NCBI GenBank assembly: GCA_002085285.1
Contig: NATK01000001.1
Location: 1 to 27,985 of the forward strand
Length of the DNA stretch: 27,985 nt
Direction: 5' to 3'
From: Candidatus Latescibacteria bacterium 4484_7
GTDB lineage: Bacteria; Krumholzibacteriota; Krumholzibacteriia; Krumholzibacteriales; Krumholzibacteriaceae
The first letter of the stretch is position 1. Every line of letters begins with the position of its first letter. A model generated the notes under the pieces. It saw only the letters and a list, made by a program, of their open reading frames with translations, searched no databases and was not told the DNA's origin. The position numbers and the translations under genes were made by a program. Below are positions 14,679 to 23,740 of the stretch, piece by piece.

Positions 14679-16488
14679 CGGAATCATCTATCACATAGGA
14701 AGAGAATGGAAAAGGACTCATCACTGTGGCGAGTTGAACAAGAATCTCATCGGTGAAAGAGTGGTGATCGCGGGATGGGTCAAAAAGGTCAGAGAGCTCG
14801 GTTTTCTGAGCTTTCTCGATCTATGGGACAAGACCGGTCTCGTTCAGCTCGTGGCGGAGCGTGATAACGGGAAGCTGCACGAGCTTTTCACATCTCTGAG
14901 GGCGGAGGATGTAGTTGCGTGTGCCGGTGTGGTCCGGGAGAGGCCTGCCGATATGATCAATGCCGATATGGCGACAGGCGAGGTGGAGATCGTGGCGGAA
15001 AACTTGATTGTGCTCAACCGCAGCGATGTTCCTCCGTTTCAGGTGGCGGATGAGATAAGGGCAAACGAAGATCTTCGGCTCAAATACCGTTATCTCGATC
15101 TTAGAAGAGAAACTCTGCAGAGAAATCTCGAGTTCAGGCACGGGCTTTCACAGGGCGTGAGACATTTCCTCTCCAAGAGGGGATTTATAGAGGTCGAGAC
15201 TCCGATGCTGGTCAAGCGTACACCAGAAGGGGCGAGGGACTATCTTGTGCCGAGCAGACTTCAGCCGGGAAAGTTCTTTGCACTGCCTCAGAGCCCGCAG
15301 CTTTACAAACAGATATTGATGGTTGCTGGGGTGGACAGGTATTTTCAACTCGCAAGGTGCCTGAGGGACGAAGACCTGCGGGCCGACAGACAACCCGAGC
15401 ATACCCAGATCGACATAGAGATGAGTTTCATAGACGAGGAAGACATATACTCACTGGTAGAAGGATTGATGAAGGAGCTATTTTCCAGTCTCCTCGGTAT
15501 CGAGCTGGAGGTTCCCTTTGCAAGACTCGATTACAGCGAGGCGATGTCGAAGTACGGCTCTGACAAGCCCGATTTGCGGTTCGACCTTGAGATAACAAAC
15601 TGCAGCGACATCTTCGAGAAGTCCGGTTTCAAGGTGTTCAGTTCGATTGTATCGAGTGGCGGAGTGGTGCGGGGAGTGGCATTCCCTTCGTCCGAAGGAT
15701 TTTCGAGGAAACACATCGGCGAGCTGGAAAGGATCGCCAGAGAAAACGGTGCCGGGGGGCTTTCTTATGTAAAGGTTTCCGACGGCAAGATATCTTCTCC
15801 TCTGGAAAAGTTTTTGTCGGAAGAGGATGTCAAGATCCTGCTGTCCCGTTTTTCCGTCGAGAAAGACGGGATCGTCTTCATGGTCGGCGGCGATGAGTCG
15901 ATGGTGTCGAAGTCCCTCGGTGCTTTGAGACTCCGTCTCGGCTCAATGCTCGAGGCTGTTTCGAGCAGGAAGGAGTTTCGGTTCGCCTGGGTGAATCGAT
16001 TCCCGCTGTTTCTGCCCTCTGAGGATGGAGGTTGGGAACCGGCCCACCATATCTTTTCAATGCCTCTCGAAGAAGACATGGGGTTCATAGATTCCGACCC
16101 TGGCAAGGTCCGCGGCCACCTTTACGATCTTGTCTGCAACGGCACCGAGCTCGGCTCTGGAAGCTTGAGGGTCCACAACAGGCAGCTACAGGAGAGGCTA
16201 TTCAAGGTGATAGGTATCGACAGCGGGGAGGCAAACCGAAAGTTCGGGTTTCTACTCGAGGCATTTCAGTACGGTGCCCCTCCTCATGGCGGCATAGCAA
16301 TAGGTCTGGACAGATTGGCCATGATAATGGACGGAGGAGAGACGATCCGAGATTACATCGCTTTTCCAAAGACTCAAAGCGCCGCTTCACTGATGGAAGG
16401 TGCCCCGTCAGAGGTTGAGGAGGAATTGCTGCAGGAACTTCATATCAAGGTAATAAGAGACAACAGAAGAAATAATAAGAAACAATAG
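14668..16488 (+). CDS. aspS: Aspartyl-tRNA synthetase, bacterial type
   Basis: 606 residues from the ATG at 14668. The frame opens further upstream at 14638 inside hisS, but GGAG at 14651-14654 points to 14668. It charges tRNA-Asp. An N-terminal OB-fold anticodon domain (about 20-110, with GWVKKVRELGFLSFLDLWD) precedes a class II core: motif 1 (GFIEVETPML), the signature EGARDYLVPSR, LPQSPQLYKQILM, motif 2 (RCLRDEDLRADRQPEHTQID) and motif 3 (GIAIGLDRLAMI). The bacterial GAD insertion domain lies at about 285-415. Leucine in the RELG position is the residue found in discriminating AspRS such as that of E. coli, which suggests but does not prove that it does not charge tRNA-Asn. It overlaps hisS by 11 bases. 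Confidence 0.97.
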   Translation: MGNDGIIYHIGREWKRTHHCGELNKNLIGERVVIAGWVKKVRELGFLSFLDLWDKTGLVQLVAERDNGKLHELFTSLRAEDVVACAGVVRERPADMINADMATGEVEIVAENLIVLNRSDVPPFQVADEIRANEDLRLKYRYLDLRRETLQRNLEFRHGLSQGVRHFLSKRGFIEVETPMLVKRTPEGARDYLVPSRLQPGKFFALPQSPQLYKQILMVAGVDRYFQLARCLRDEDLRADRQPEHTQIDIEMSFIDEEDIYSLVEGLMKELFSSLLGIELEVPFARLDYSEAMSKYGSDKPDLRFDLEITNCSDIFEKSGFKVFSSIVSSGGVVRGVAFPSSEGFSRKHIGELERIARENGAGGLSYVKVSDGKISSPLEKFLSEEDVKILLSRFSVEKDGIVFMVGGDESMVSKSLGALRLRLGSMLEAVSSRKEFRFAWVNRFPLFLPSEDGGWEPAHHIFSMPLEEDMGFIDSDPGKVRGHLYDLVCNGTELGSGSLRVHNRQLQERLFKVIGIDSGEANRKFGFLLEAFQYGAPPHGGIAIGLDRLAMIMDGGETIRDYIAFPKTQSAASLMEGAPSEVEEELLQELHIKVIRDNRRNNKKQ

Positions 16489-16535
16489 GTAACGTATAGG
16501 CACATCTTTTGCATTGTTTGATATGGGCTTTTTGC

Positions 16536-16564
16536 TTGACATGCTTATGTATGATTATTAAGGT
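16536..16564 (+). promoter_or_regulatory. Promoter candidate for the lipoprotein pair
   Basis: A perfect TTGACA (16536-16541) follows the aspS stop by about 50 bases. The matching -10 box is poor: TATTAA (16556-16561) gives a 14-base spacer and TAAGGT (16559-16564) gives 17. The region between is AT-rich. The placement is right for transcription of the two lipoprotein genes. Confidence 0.4.
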
Positions 16565-16614
16565 AGATAATAACTTGTGAGGATTAGTGAATATTCCAAG
16601 GAGGAGTGCCGATC

Positions 16615-16905
16615 ATGAAGTCATCAGTTGCAGGGTTGCTGATTCTCCTGTTCTTAATGCCGGTTACAGGACTTGTATCGGGATGTGGAGAGGTTCCACC
16701 CTGTGAGACAAGCCTCGTTACCCTTGACGAGACTCGACTCGATGCTGAGACTTATGAGAAGGAGGCCGCTGAAGCGGCCAGGAGAGTGGTTGACCTGGAG
16801 AGGAGATTGGCTGAGAAGAACAAGGATATCGAAAGCATCAAGGACAAGCCGGCAGAACTCAAGAAGAAGGTCTACGAGTTGAAAAAAGGGAGTGGAAGGG
16901 ATTAA
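16615..16905 (+). CDS. Small coiled-coil lipoprotein
   Basis: 96 residues. The start at 16615 is set by AAGGAGGAG (16598-16606). A signal peptide ends in a lipobox (LVSGC, Cys24), so the mature protein is lipid-anchored. The mature part has a second cysteine soon after (PPCETS), then a single long charged helix (EKEAAEAARRVVDLERRLAE and on) of coiled-coil type with a lysine-rich end. In size and build it resembles Lpp/Pcp-type envelope spacers, but no sequence match to Lpp is visible and the terminal residue is Asp, not the Lys that Lpp links to peptidoglycan. Adjacent to a LysM lipoprotein, which supports an envelope role. Confidence 0.72.
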   Translation: MKSSVAGLLILLFLMPVTGLVSGCGEVPPCETSLVTLDETRLDAETYEKEAAEAARRVVDLERRLAEKNKDIESIKDKPAELKKKVYELKKGSGRD

Positions 16906-16933
16906 GAGGTAAATACACAAGGAGTTATGAGAC

Positions 16934-17641
16934 ATGATTAAGAAGCCCAATGTCCTTTTTTTGATTGCGATTCTGATTGTTTTCTCTCTTGGAGCCGGTT
17001 GCAGCAGGTACCAGCCGAGAGCGATCGATATTACTAAGGGTGAATACTACGAGGACGAAGAATATCAGAAGTTGTCCAAGAAGGACAGAGAGGCTTATTG
17101 TGAAGCCCTTGCGCAGGAGCTGATCCGCCTCCAGGGGAAAGAAAAGGCTGCTCAAGAAAATCTCAAGGTGAACAAAGAGAAGATCACGAAGCTCACCGAA
17201 GAATTGAGAGATGCGGAAAGACAGTATTCTTCGCTTACGACAAGTGTCGATGAGCTGACCAAGGAATTGCAGATGCTTGCTTCACTACCCAAAACCTGGG
17301 TCATGAAATACGGTGAATCTCTATGGAAGGTCGCTTCCTATGAAGAGATATACAACGATCCGTTGAAGTGGCCTCGGCTCTGGCGCGGCAACAAGGAACT
17401 CATTGAAGATCCCGATTGGGTCCTTGCTGGTTGGGAGATAAAGATCCCGAGAGACTGGCCAAGAAAACATGTTGTAGAGCAGGATGAATGGCTTGCCAAG
17501 ATAGCAGGCTACTGGGAGGTTTACGACGATTACAAGAAATGGCCTGTTCTATACGAAGCCAACAAGAACAAGATCAAGGATCCGGATCTCATCTTCCCGA
17601 ACCAGGAGCTGGTGATCCCCAGGCAGGAACCCAGCGAATAA
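16934..17641 (+). CDS. Lipoprotein with coiled coil and two LysM-like modules
   Basis: 235 residues with AAGGAG about eight bases before the ATG. The lipobox is LGAGC (Cys23). A charged coiled coil spans about 60-115. Two tandem modules follow (about 122-172 and 178-232), each with the pattern W-x-x-K-Y/E-x-E-S/W-L-x-K-I/V-A, a W-P-x-L-x-x-x-N-K stretch and an ending like LIFPNQELVIP, which matches the LysM-like repeat found in envelope proteins of delta- and FCB-type bacteria. Binding to peptidoglycan is inferred. It lies 28 bases after the small lipoprotein and is probably cotranscribed with it. A strong inverted repeat follows. Confidence 0.82.
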   Translation: MIKKPNVLFLIAILIVFSLGAGCSRYQPRAIDITKGEYYEDEEYQKLSKKDREAYCEALAQELIRLQGKEKAAQENLKVNKEKITKLTEELRDAERQYSSLTTSVDELTKELQMLASLPKTWVMKYGESLWKVASYEEIYNDPLKWPRLWRGNKELIEDPDWVLAGWEIKIPRDWPRKHVVEQDEWLAKIAGYWEVYDDYKKWPVLYEANKNKIKDPDLIFPNQELVIPRQEPSE

Positions 17642-17660
17642 TCTTCAACCTTAGAGGTGA

Positions 17661-17688
17661 TTGACATAAAACTCTTGGCTTGTACAGT
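17661..17688 (+). promoter_or_regulatory. Probable promoter of the phoH-glyS gene run
   Basis: TTGACA (17661-17666) and TACAGT (17683-17688) are 16 bases apart, with transcription predicted near 17695. The -10 box lies inside the loop of a 13-bp inverted repeat (17668-17705), so promoter and terminator-like hairpin overlap. Confidence 0.5.
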
Positions 17689-17709
17689 ATTGAGCCAGGA
17701 GTTTTGTCG
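17668..17709 (+). terminator. Hairpin terminator after the LysM lipoprotein gene
   Basis: AAAACTCTTGGCT (17668-17680) pairs with AGCCAGGAGTTTT (17693-17705) over 13 bp with one G-T pair and a 12-base loop. A-rich and T-rich ends make it look like a bidirectional rho-independent terminator. The T-run on the plus strand is only four. It may instead act as an operator, because it overlaps the promoter at 17661-17688. Confidence 0.6.
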
Positions 17710-17723
17710 TAAAAGGGGTTCAG

Positions 17724-18788
17724 TTGAAAAGGAAGACGAACAAGAAAAGAATTCTGTCGATGGAGGGAATCGATCAGGTGAAACTGCTCGGCATAGGAGA
17801 TCGAAACCTGAGGATACTCGAGGAGTATTTCAAGGAAAAGATCGTTGTCAGGGGCAATGATATCATCGTCGCGGATTCGTCCCGGCATTCAGAAGAGCTT
17901 GCAAAGGTTATGGGAAGATTGATCGAGATTGCGGGAGAGGGACATACTGTTACCGAAGGCGATATCCTGACGATAATAAAGCACGGCGCCGGGGGAGACG
18001 ATAGAATCGAAGAGCTGGAGGAAACGGTCGTATTCTACTCTACCAGCCATAGAAAGAGAATCGTTCCAAGGAGTCCGAGGCAAAAGGAGTATATCGAGTC
18101 GATCACAAAAAACGATGTCGTCTTTGCCATAGGTCCGGCCGGTACAGGCAAGACATTTCTCGCCATTGCCTCTGCTCTGGCAGCGCTGAAGAGGAGGGAG
18201 ATCGAGAGGATATTCGTCTCGAGGCCCGTCGTGGAGGCAGGGGAGAACCTTGGTTTTCTACCCGGGGATCTGCAGGAGAAGATCGATCCTTATCTGAGGC
18301 CGATCTTCGACGCATTGAGGGAGATGGTTGGAATGGACAGGGCTCAGAGAATGATAGACGCCGGGACGCTGGAAATAGCGCCGCTTGCATATATGAGGGG
18401 GCGGACTTTGAACAATTCCTTTGCAATACTCGACGAGGCACAGAACAGTACCGTGATGCAGATGAAGATGTTTTTGACAAGGCTAGGCACGAATTCCAAG
18501 GCGATAGTCACCGGGGACATCACTCAGATCGATCTTGTCGATCCTTCGAAATCCGGGTTGGTAGCGGTAATCGATATACTATCAGGCCTCGAGGGGATAA
18601 AATTCGTGAGATTCGGAGAAGAAGATGTTGTGAGACATAGGCTTGTGCGAAGGATTATCAGTGCATTCAGCAGGAAGGGCACCTCTTCACAGACCGCGGC
18701 CACGAACGAAGAATCGACTGAAGCTTCGAAGCCTTTAGACGATAATCCCATTGAGGATGCGCATAGCACGGAGGACAAAGATGGGTGA
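17724..18788 (+). CDS. phoH: PhoH-like ATPase
   Basis: 354 residues from a TTG preceded by AAAAGGGG. An ATG at codon 13 (17760) is possible but would have a poorer site. The N-terminal part (about 15-100) has a KH-like fold seen in PhoH/PhoL proteins. The ATPase core carries GPAGTGKT (Walker A, 137-144), IFVSRPVVEAGENLGFLPGD, the MRGRTLNNSFAILDEAQN segment with Walker B (237-241), and TGDITQIDL. The C-terminal 35 residues are a polar tail. PhoH proteins are linked to RNA metabolism, and the neighbouring ybeY gene is a common partner in bacteria. The stop overlaps the start of the next gene by eight bases. Confidence 0.93.
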   Translation: MKRKTNKKRILSMEGIDQVKLLGIGDRNLRILEEYFKEKIVVRGNDIIVADSSRHSEELAKVMGRLIEIAGEGHTVTEGDILTIIKHGAGGDDRIEELEETVVFYSTSHRKRIVPRSPRQKEYIESITKNDVVFAIGPAGTGKTFLAIASALAALKRREIERIFVSRPVVEAGENLGFLPGDLQEKIDPYLRPIFDALREMVGMDRAQRMIDAGTLEIAPLAYMRGRTLNNSFAILDEAQNSTVMQMKMFLTRLGTNSKAIVTGDITQIDLVDPSKSGLVAVIDILSGLEGIKFVRFGEEDVVRHRLVRRIISAFSRKGTSSQTAATNEESTEASKPLDDNPIEDAHSTEDKDG

Positions 18789-21123
18789 TAGAATTTCCAA
18801 CGACAAGGAGAAAGGTGAATCGCCCCACTTGAGATATGCTGCCTCATTCAAGCTCTTATTGGATTCGCTTTTGAAAAAGAACAGGCTGGTGGCGATATAC
18901 ACACTCGTCTTTATCGCCCTTTCGCTGATACTTTTTCCTCCGACTCAAAGGATGAAAGAGATCAAGTACAAGGAGGGTGATATCGCCGATTCCGACGTAA
19001 TAGCGCCCTTCACCTTCCTTGTGCCGCTTGATGAACAAGAGATAGAGCTCAACAGGGCAAAGGCCGCTGTTAACATTTCTCCGATATACAGGAGAAACCT
19101 GACTGCAGAGAAACAGCTTCCGAAGGATCTGAAAGATTTTCTGCACAGGGTGGCAGCCATAGCACGAATCGATACCCTTACTGCCGATGAAAAGGCAGCG
19201 AGAATAAAGGAGATATCCCCCGGGCTGCAGGACGAAGATGTCAAATTGCTTCTTGATGACAGAACGAGGAAAAAGATACTGGTCGAAGGTACGCACCTGA
19301 TCTCTTCGCTTCTCAAGAAGGGGATAGTAAACGATGGCACGCCCTTGAGAAGAAGGGACTATCCAACGATAGTCACGATCGCGGAGGACAAAGAAAAGCT
19401 TTTCCCAACGGCCAACATCATAGAACAGGATCAACTCGAAGGGATAATCCTCGATAAAGCCAGGAAGCTCTTCGGTAGTAACGAGGGGGCGATCAGACTC
19501 TTTTACAGCATCGTTCGATCGTATCTCGTTCCCAACCTCATATTCGATTCGAATGAAACGAAGCGAAGAAGAGACGAAGCGGTAAAGAACGTGCAGACGG
19601 TATTCAAGGTTTCCAAGAACCAGCGGATTGTAGCAAAACACGATAAGGTTTCCCGCAGTCAGGTGGAGATTCTTCAAGCCCTGGAGAAGAAAAAGCTCGA
19701 GATGGAGCTGGCCACATCGAGGGGCAAGAAGTTCTGGTTATTCTTCGGGAAGGGGCTCAGGATATTCCTTCTCATATCGCTCCTTGGTCTTGCTATTGTG
19801 AAATTTGAACCGAAGATATTGGGGAGCACGAAGCAGCTGACGCTTTTATTTATAGTCGAGCTCTTTTATCTGGTGATATTTGCAGTCGTTTTTAATATCG
19901 GCAGGTTCAGCCCTTATCTAATACCAGTAGCCTTTGTATCACTCGTTTCAACTGCATTCTTCGGAGTACAGACCGCCATATTCGTGACGATCTTCTCTTC
20001 GTTCATGGTCATAACCCACACCAATTTGCCCTCTCATGTTACATTTGTATCGATGCTGGCGGGCTCTGCAGCCATAATAAGCATAAAACAGCTTCGTGAG
20101 AGAAAGAATTTCTACAAGATCTTTCTATATGTTTCTATCGCCTATATCATAGGCATCTTCAGCTTCAAGATCGGCGCGGGATTATCATTCGGTACGTTTC
20201 TCGTCAATTCGCTCTGGGGTATAATCAATGCATTTGTATGCACAATTCTCGTGATGTTTCTTCTTCCAATATTCGAATCACTGTTCGATGTGACGACCGA
20301 TTTCACCCTGATGGAGTTGAGTGACCTAAATAGGCCCTTGCTCAAGCGACTGATCCTCGAGGCTCCAGGGACCTATCACCATTCGATCATGGTGGGAAAC
20401 ATGGTCGAAGCCGTCGCGGAGGATGTAGGAGCGAACAGCCTTTTGGCGAGGGTCGGTGCGTACTATCATGACATAGGCAAGTTGTCGAAGCCCGAATACT
20501 TCTTCGAGAACAAGGGTGACAATGCGAACAAGCACGAGAAGCTCAGCCCATCTATGAGTGCATTGATACTCGTCTCACACGTCAAAGAGGGTGTAGAGCT
20601 TGCCAAGAAGGAGAAGCTCCCGGAGGTTGTCATAGACGCGATAAGGGAACATCACGGCACGACGGTGATGGCGTATTTTTATCAGAAGGCTCTCGAATAC
20701 GATTCGCACGACAGCGTCAACATAGACGACTTCAGATATCCAGGCCCTCGTCCTCACTCCAAGGAAACGGCGCTCATAATGCTCGCCGATTCTACAGAGG
20801 CGGCCGTAAGGTCGTTGAAGGAACCTACGGCGCCGAGGATCAGAGCGGTCGTCACGAAGATCATAGAGTCCCGGATGAACGATGGGGAGCTCGACGAGAG
20901 CGGTCTTACCCTCAACGATATCGCTGTGATAAGAGAGAAGTTCATAAAGATTCTCACGGGAATCTTTCATCCGAGGATACCGTATCCCTCGCAGGAGGAA
21001 GAAGGTGGGGTCAAGGAGCAGAGAGGACAGGTGGGCAAGGGGCAGGATTTGAAAAATGCCAACGGCTTGAAACCGCAACAGAAAAAGGCAGATATTGAAA
21101 GGAACAGATCGCTAAATGATTGA
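18781..21123 (+). CDS. PgpH-type 7TM-HD family phosphodiesterase
   Basis: 780 residues from the ATG at 18781. A GGAGG 11 bases upstream sets this start, and the frame reaches further back only within phoH. One membrane helix (about 35-53) is followed by a large outer 7TMR-HDED domain (about 57-300), a block of about seven hydrophobic helices (about 320-500) and a cytoplasmic HD domain (about 525-720). HD motifs are visible: PGTYHHSIMVGNM, YYHDIGKLSKPEYF (H563, D564), a KLSPSMSALILVSHVKEG helix and IREHHGTT. In Listeria and Bacillus PgpH hydrolyses cyclic di-AMP, and the same is likely here. A charged tail of about 45 residues ends the protein. The placement between phoH and ybeY is the usual conserved order. 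Confidence 0.92.
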   Translation: MGDRISNDKEKGESPHLRYAASFKLLLDSLLKKNRLVAIYTLVFIALSLILFPPTQRMKEIKYKEGDIADSDVIAPFTFLVPLDEQEIELNRAKAAVNISPIYRRNLTAEKQLPKDLKDFLHRVAAIARIDTLTADEKAARIKEISPGLQDEDVKLLLDDRTRKKILVEGTHLISSLLKKGIVNDGTPLRRRDYPTIVTIAEDKEKLFPTANIIEQDQLEGIILDKARKLFGSNEGAIRLFYSIVRSYLVPNLIFDSNETKRRRDEAVKNVQTVFKVSKNQRIVAKHDKVSRSQVEILQALEKKKLEMELATSRGKKFWLFFGKGLRIFLLISLLGLAIVKFEPKILGSTKQLTLLFIVELFYLVIFAVVFNIGRFSPYLIPVAFVSLVSTAFFGVQTAIFVTIFSSFMVITHTNLPSHVTFVSMLAGSAAIISIKQLRERKNFYKIFLYVSIAYIIGIFSFKIGAGLSFGTFLVNSLWGIINAFVCTILVMFLLPIFESLFDVTTDFTLMELSDLNRPLLKRLILEAPGTYHHSIMVGNMVEAVAEDVGANSLLARVGAYYHDIGKLSKPEYFFENKGDNANKHEKLSPSMSALILVSHVKEGVELAKKEKLPEVVIDAIREHHGTTVMAYFYQKALEYDSHDSVNIDDFRYPGPRPHSKETALIMLADSTEAAVRSLKEPTAPRIRAVVTKIIESRMNDGELDESGLTLNDIAVIREKFIKILTGIFHPRIPYPSQEEEGGVKEQRGQVGKGQDLKNANGLKPQQKKADIERNRSLND

Positions 21124-21174
21124 TCGCGGGCGTCAGGGAGTGACTGAAGATTTTATCATGATGGTCGAGCTGGC

Positions 21175-21648
21175 ATGAAAATAGTAATGAATTTTGCACA
21201 GAATGTAGGGGGGAAGCCGGATCTGGAGAGTATTGTTTCGAAGGTCAAAGATGTGGCTTCTTCTATGGCGCCTCGGGATGGGGTAATCGAGTTGAACCTT
21301 GTCGGGAAAAGAAGAATGACCTATCTGAATAAAGAATACAAGGGTAGAAGGGGAGCTGCCGAGATATTGACTTTCGATTACTCCGAGAGCGACGACGACC
21401 TCGACTACCAACGCGATGGACAAACCCTTGGTGAAATCTACATATACTATGGAAAGATTGCGAGGAGTGCAGACAGGCTCGGGATATCGAGAAAGGCTTA
21501 TCTTTTGAGGATAATAGTTCATGGACTATGTCATCTACAAGGGTATGGTCATAGGGATGAAATCCAGGCAAGGAAAATGGAGGAGGTGGAAAAAAGGTTG
21601 CTTAGCCCAATACTGAAGAAAGAAGAAATGGCCGTCCTCTTCGGTTGA
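21175..21648 (+). CDS. ybeY: Endoribonuclease YbeY, 16S rRNA maturation
   Basis: 157 residues, the normal size. The zinc site HGLCHLQGYGH (within residues 120-131) fits the family motif of three histidines, although the usual GYDH reads GYGH here. Other hallmarks are LNLVGKRRMTYLNKEYKGRR, where the conserved substrate-site arginines are found, and AEILTFDY followed by LGEIYIYYGKIARSA. YbeY acts with the ribosome in 16S 3' processing and quality control. The start lies 51 bases after the PgpH-like gene with a poor ribosome site. Its TGA overlaps the TTG start of the next gene (TTGA). Confidence 0.93.
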   Translation: MKIVMNFAQNVGGKPDLESIVSKVKDVASSMAPRDGVIELNLVGKRRMTYLNKEYKGRRGAAEILTFDYSESDDDLDYQRDGQTLGEIYIYYGKIARSADRLGISRKAYLLRIIVHGLCHLQGYGHRDEIQARKMEEVEKRLLSPILKKEEMAVLFG

Positions 21649-22937
21649 TTGGGCTTTTTCATCAGCAGGCAGCCTTGTTTATGTTATCGGACAGTGATGT
21701 GATCATTGGAATAGTGGTTTTGCTCATAGTCCAATTCCTTCTTTCAGGCGGACTTGTCTCGTTCCTCATTATTTCGAAAAAGCAAGAGGACAAACTCTTT
21801 CCCCGCGACAAGTTGAGGAACAGCATTCCGAGATTCATGCATCGAAGAAGACTCGATTTAGCCCTTTCGATCGTTTTTCTGGAATCGATAGTGCTCTTTA
21901 TGTTCCCTGTACTCTATATGAGGTTGATCGTCGGTCGGGGATTGGCCGTCTCAAGCCTGTTAAGCACCGATATTCTCTGGACCTTTCTTCTCACCGTTTT
22001 TTCTATATCTGTGGTGTCCATCGTAGCTTTCGGCTTATCGAGCCGAAGACCGAATTCTTTTGCCTTCTGGTCTTCTTTTCTGCTGATGCCTTTCTACTTC
22101 TTCTTCAAGCCTCTGACTGCAGCAACGGTAAAGTTCGTTTCTATCGTGTTCCCTGATTTGACGAGGGAGGTTTCTTCATCGTTCTTTCTCTTCTCTGAGC
22201 TCGAAGAAGCAGGCAATGGGTTCATAGAGGAAAACGGAAGCAGGCTCATGCACAGCATAGTCGAGTTCGGTGACAAAAAGGTGCGCGAGGTAATGGTCCC
22301 CAGGATAGATGTTTTTGCCCTGGACGTGAGCACTTCGTGCGAGGAGGCGAGGATCAGGATTTCGCAGGTCGGACACTCGAGAATACCTGTTTACGAAGGA
22401 AGTATCGACAATATCGCTGGTGTACTATATGCTAAGGACCTGTTGAAGATCGAGCCGGAGGAATTCGAAAATACATCGATAGAGAAGTTTCTAAGGGAGG
22501 CTCATTTCGTACCTGAGAGCAAAAAGATAGACGACCTTTTGAGGGAATTCCAACATGAGAAGAAACATATTGCGATCGTAGTCGACGAGTACGGCGGAAC
22601 AAGCGGGATCGTTACTCTCGAGGATATCCTCGAGGAAATAGTAGGAGAAATAAGGGACGAATATGACCAGGAGAAACCGCTCATAAGAAGGCTTTCACCC
22701 GAGGAGTACCTCGTCGAAGGCAGGATCAACCTCGATGAGTTGAGCGAGGAAACGGGCATATCTTTTTCATCGGAAGACGTCGATACGCTCGGCGGGTATA
22801 TATACGATATTCTTCAGAAGGTTCCCGAAGAGGGGGAAGAGATAGAGTACGAGGGAATCCTTTTCAAGATAAGGAAGTTGCAGGGGCAGAGGATCACAGA
22901 GGTGATCATAAGAATACCTTCTAAGGAGAAAAAATAG
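21645..22937 (+). CDS. CorC/HlyC-like membrane protein with CBS pair
   Basis: 430 residues from a TTG that overlaps the ybeY stop (TTGA); an ATG at codon 13 (21681) is the alternative. The N-terminal third has four to five hydrophobic helices (about 18-43, 72-97, 108-127 and 140-160), like the CNNM transporter domain but quite divergent, with no DUF21 glycine motif that I can recognise. A CBS pair follows (about 210-335; VREVMVPRIDVFALDV, HSRIPVYEGSIDNIAGVLYA, IAIVVDEYGGTSGIVTLEDI). The C-terminal CorC_HlyC domain (about 345-425) carries VEGRINLDELSEETG and LGGYIYDILQKVPEEGE. The family is linked to magnesium or cobalt export and to ribosome-linked processes. It follows ybeY, as is usual (YbeX/YbeY). 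Confidence 0.88.
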   Translation: MIGLFHQQAALFMLSDSDVIIGIVVLLIVQFLLSGGLVSFLIISKKQEDKLFPRDKLRNSIPRFMHRRRLDLALSIVFLESIVLFMFPVLYMRLIVGRGLAVSSLLSTDILWTFLLTVFSISVVSIVAFGLSSRRPNSFAFWSSFLLMPFYFFFKPLTAATVKFVSIVFPDLTREVSSSFFLFSELEEAGNGFIEENGSRLMHSIVEFGDKKVREVMVPRIDVFALDVSTSCEEARIRISQVGHSRIPVYEGSIDNIAGVLYAKDLLKIEPEEFENTSIEKFLREAHFVPESKKIDDLLREFQHEKKHIAIVVDEYGGTSGIVTLEDILEEIVGEIRDEYDQEKPLIRRLSPEEYLVEGRINLDELSEETGISFSSEDVDTLGGYIYDILQKVPEEGEEIEYEGILFKIRKLQGQRITEVIIRIPSKEKK

Positions 22938-23591
22938 ATGAACTGGCTTCGCAAGACATTCTTAACAGGATTGGTGATACTCCTTCCCACCGTGCTGACT
23001 CTGTATATACTATATAAGTTTTTTGTCTACATAGACAACATCATGAAGCCTCTCGTCGTTCGTTATCCGATCATCGACTTTCCGGGTCTTGGATTCGTAG
23101 GCGTCATTCTGATCATATTCCTGGTCGGTATATTCGCAGGGAATCTCATTGGGAAGAGGATAATAGGTTGGTTGGAAAATCTGATAGCCCGTATCCCAAT
23201 GATCAGCAGGATGTATACTGCGATCAAGCAGATCAGCGAGGTGTTTTTAGGGCAGGAGAGAACGGTTTTCAAAGAGGCAGTTTTGATTGAGTATCCGAGG
23301 CATGGAGTCTATGCCATAGGATTCGTAACCTCTTACTGGGATTTCAAGGACGCGAGGGACAGGAAGAGGAGATTTGTAAACATCTTTCTTCCTACGACGC
23401 CGAATCCAACGTCCGGTTTCTTTCTGATGGTGCCAGAGGATGAGGTCACTCCAATGCATTGTTCCATGGAGGATGCATTGAAGATGGTCATCTCAGGGGG
23501 GGCGGTTCTTCCTCTATTGAGGCAGATGACCGATGCAGTACGCTTCAAGGAGGGCGAGAGAGGCGGGATCACGGATGAACGCCGCCAATAA
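22938..23591 (+). CDS. DUF502 family membrane protein
   Basis: 217 residues. It begins the base after the preceding stop codon, with AAGGAG inside the end of that gene. Two membrane helices (about 8-30 and 50-72) match the DUF502 pattern: LLPTVLTLYILYKFFVYID, then GLGFVGVILIIFLVGIFAGN, then RIPMISRMYTAIKQISE, and the later ...VFLPTTPNPTSGFFLMVPEDE stretch common to the whole family. No biochemical role is established; the family is widespread in diderms. Its position in the ybeY-recO run supports cotranscription. The charged C-terminal tail is variable. Confidence 0.9.
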   Translation: MNWLRKTFLTGLVILLPTVLTLYILYKFFVYIDNIMKPLVVRYPIIDFPGLGFVGVILIIFLVGIFAGNLIGKRIIGWLENLIARIPMISRMYTAIKQISEVFLGQERTVFKEAVLIEYPRHGVYAIGFVTSYWDFKDARDRKRRFVNIFLPTTPNPTSGFFLMVPEDEVTPMHCSMEDALKMVISGGAVLPLLRQMTDAVRFKEGERGGITDERRQ

Positions 23592-23740
23592 TTCCTTGAC
23601 TGACAGGCTTTGACGCTTCATTCTAATACATTGTCATGCTCGAGCGGTCACAGCGGTGCGGCATGTAGGTGAGGTTGCGTGGGAGCGCTTGTCGTTGAGG
23701 AACCCTCTTTAAGTGAGCTCGGGTTTCCCATGGTGGTAAA
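23592..23740 (+). other. Gap before recO with an inverted repeat
   Basis: This 149-base gap is the longest inside the phoH-glyS run. GGAACCC (23699-23705) pairs with GGGTTTCC (23721-23728) with a single bulge, just 12 bases before the recO start. Possible -35 boxes (TTGACT 23597, TTGACG 23611) have no good -10 partner. A secondary promoter or a regulatory leader for recO-glyQ-glyS is possible; no gene is seen. Confidence 0.35.
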
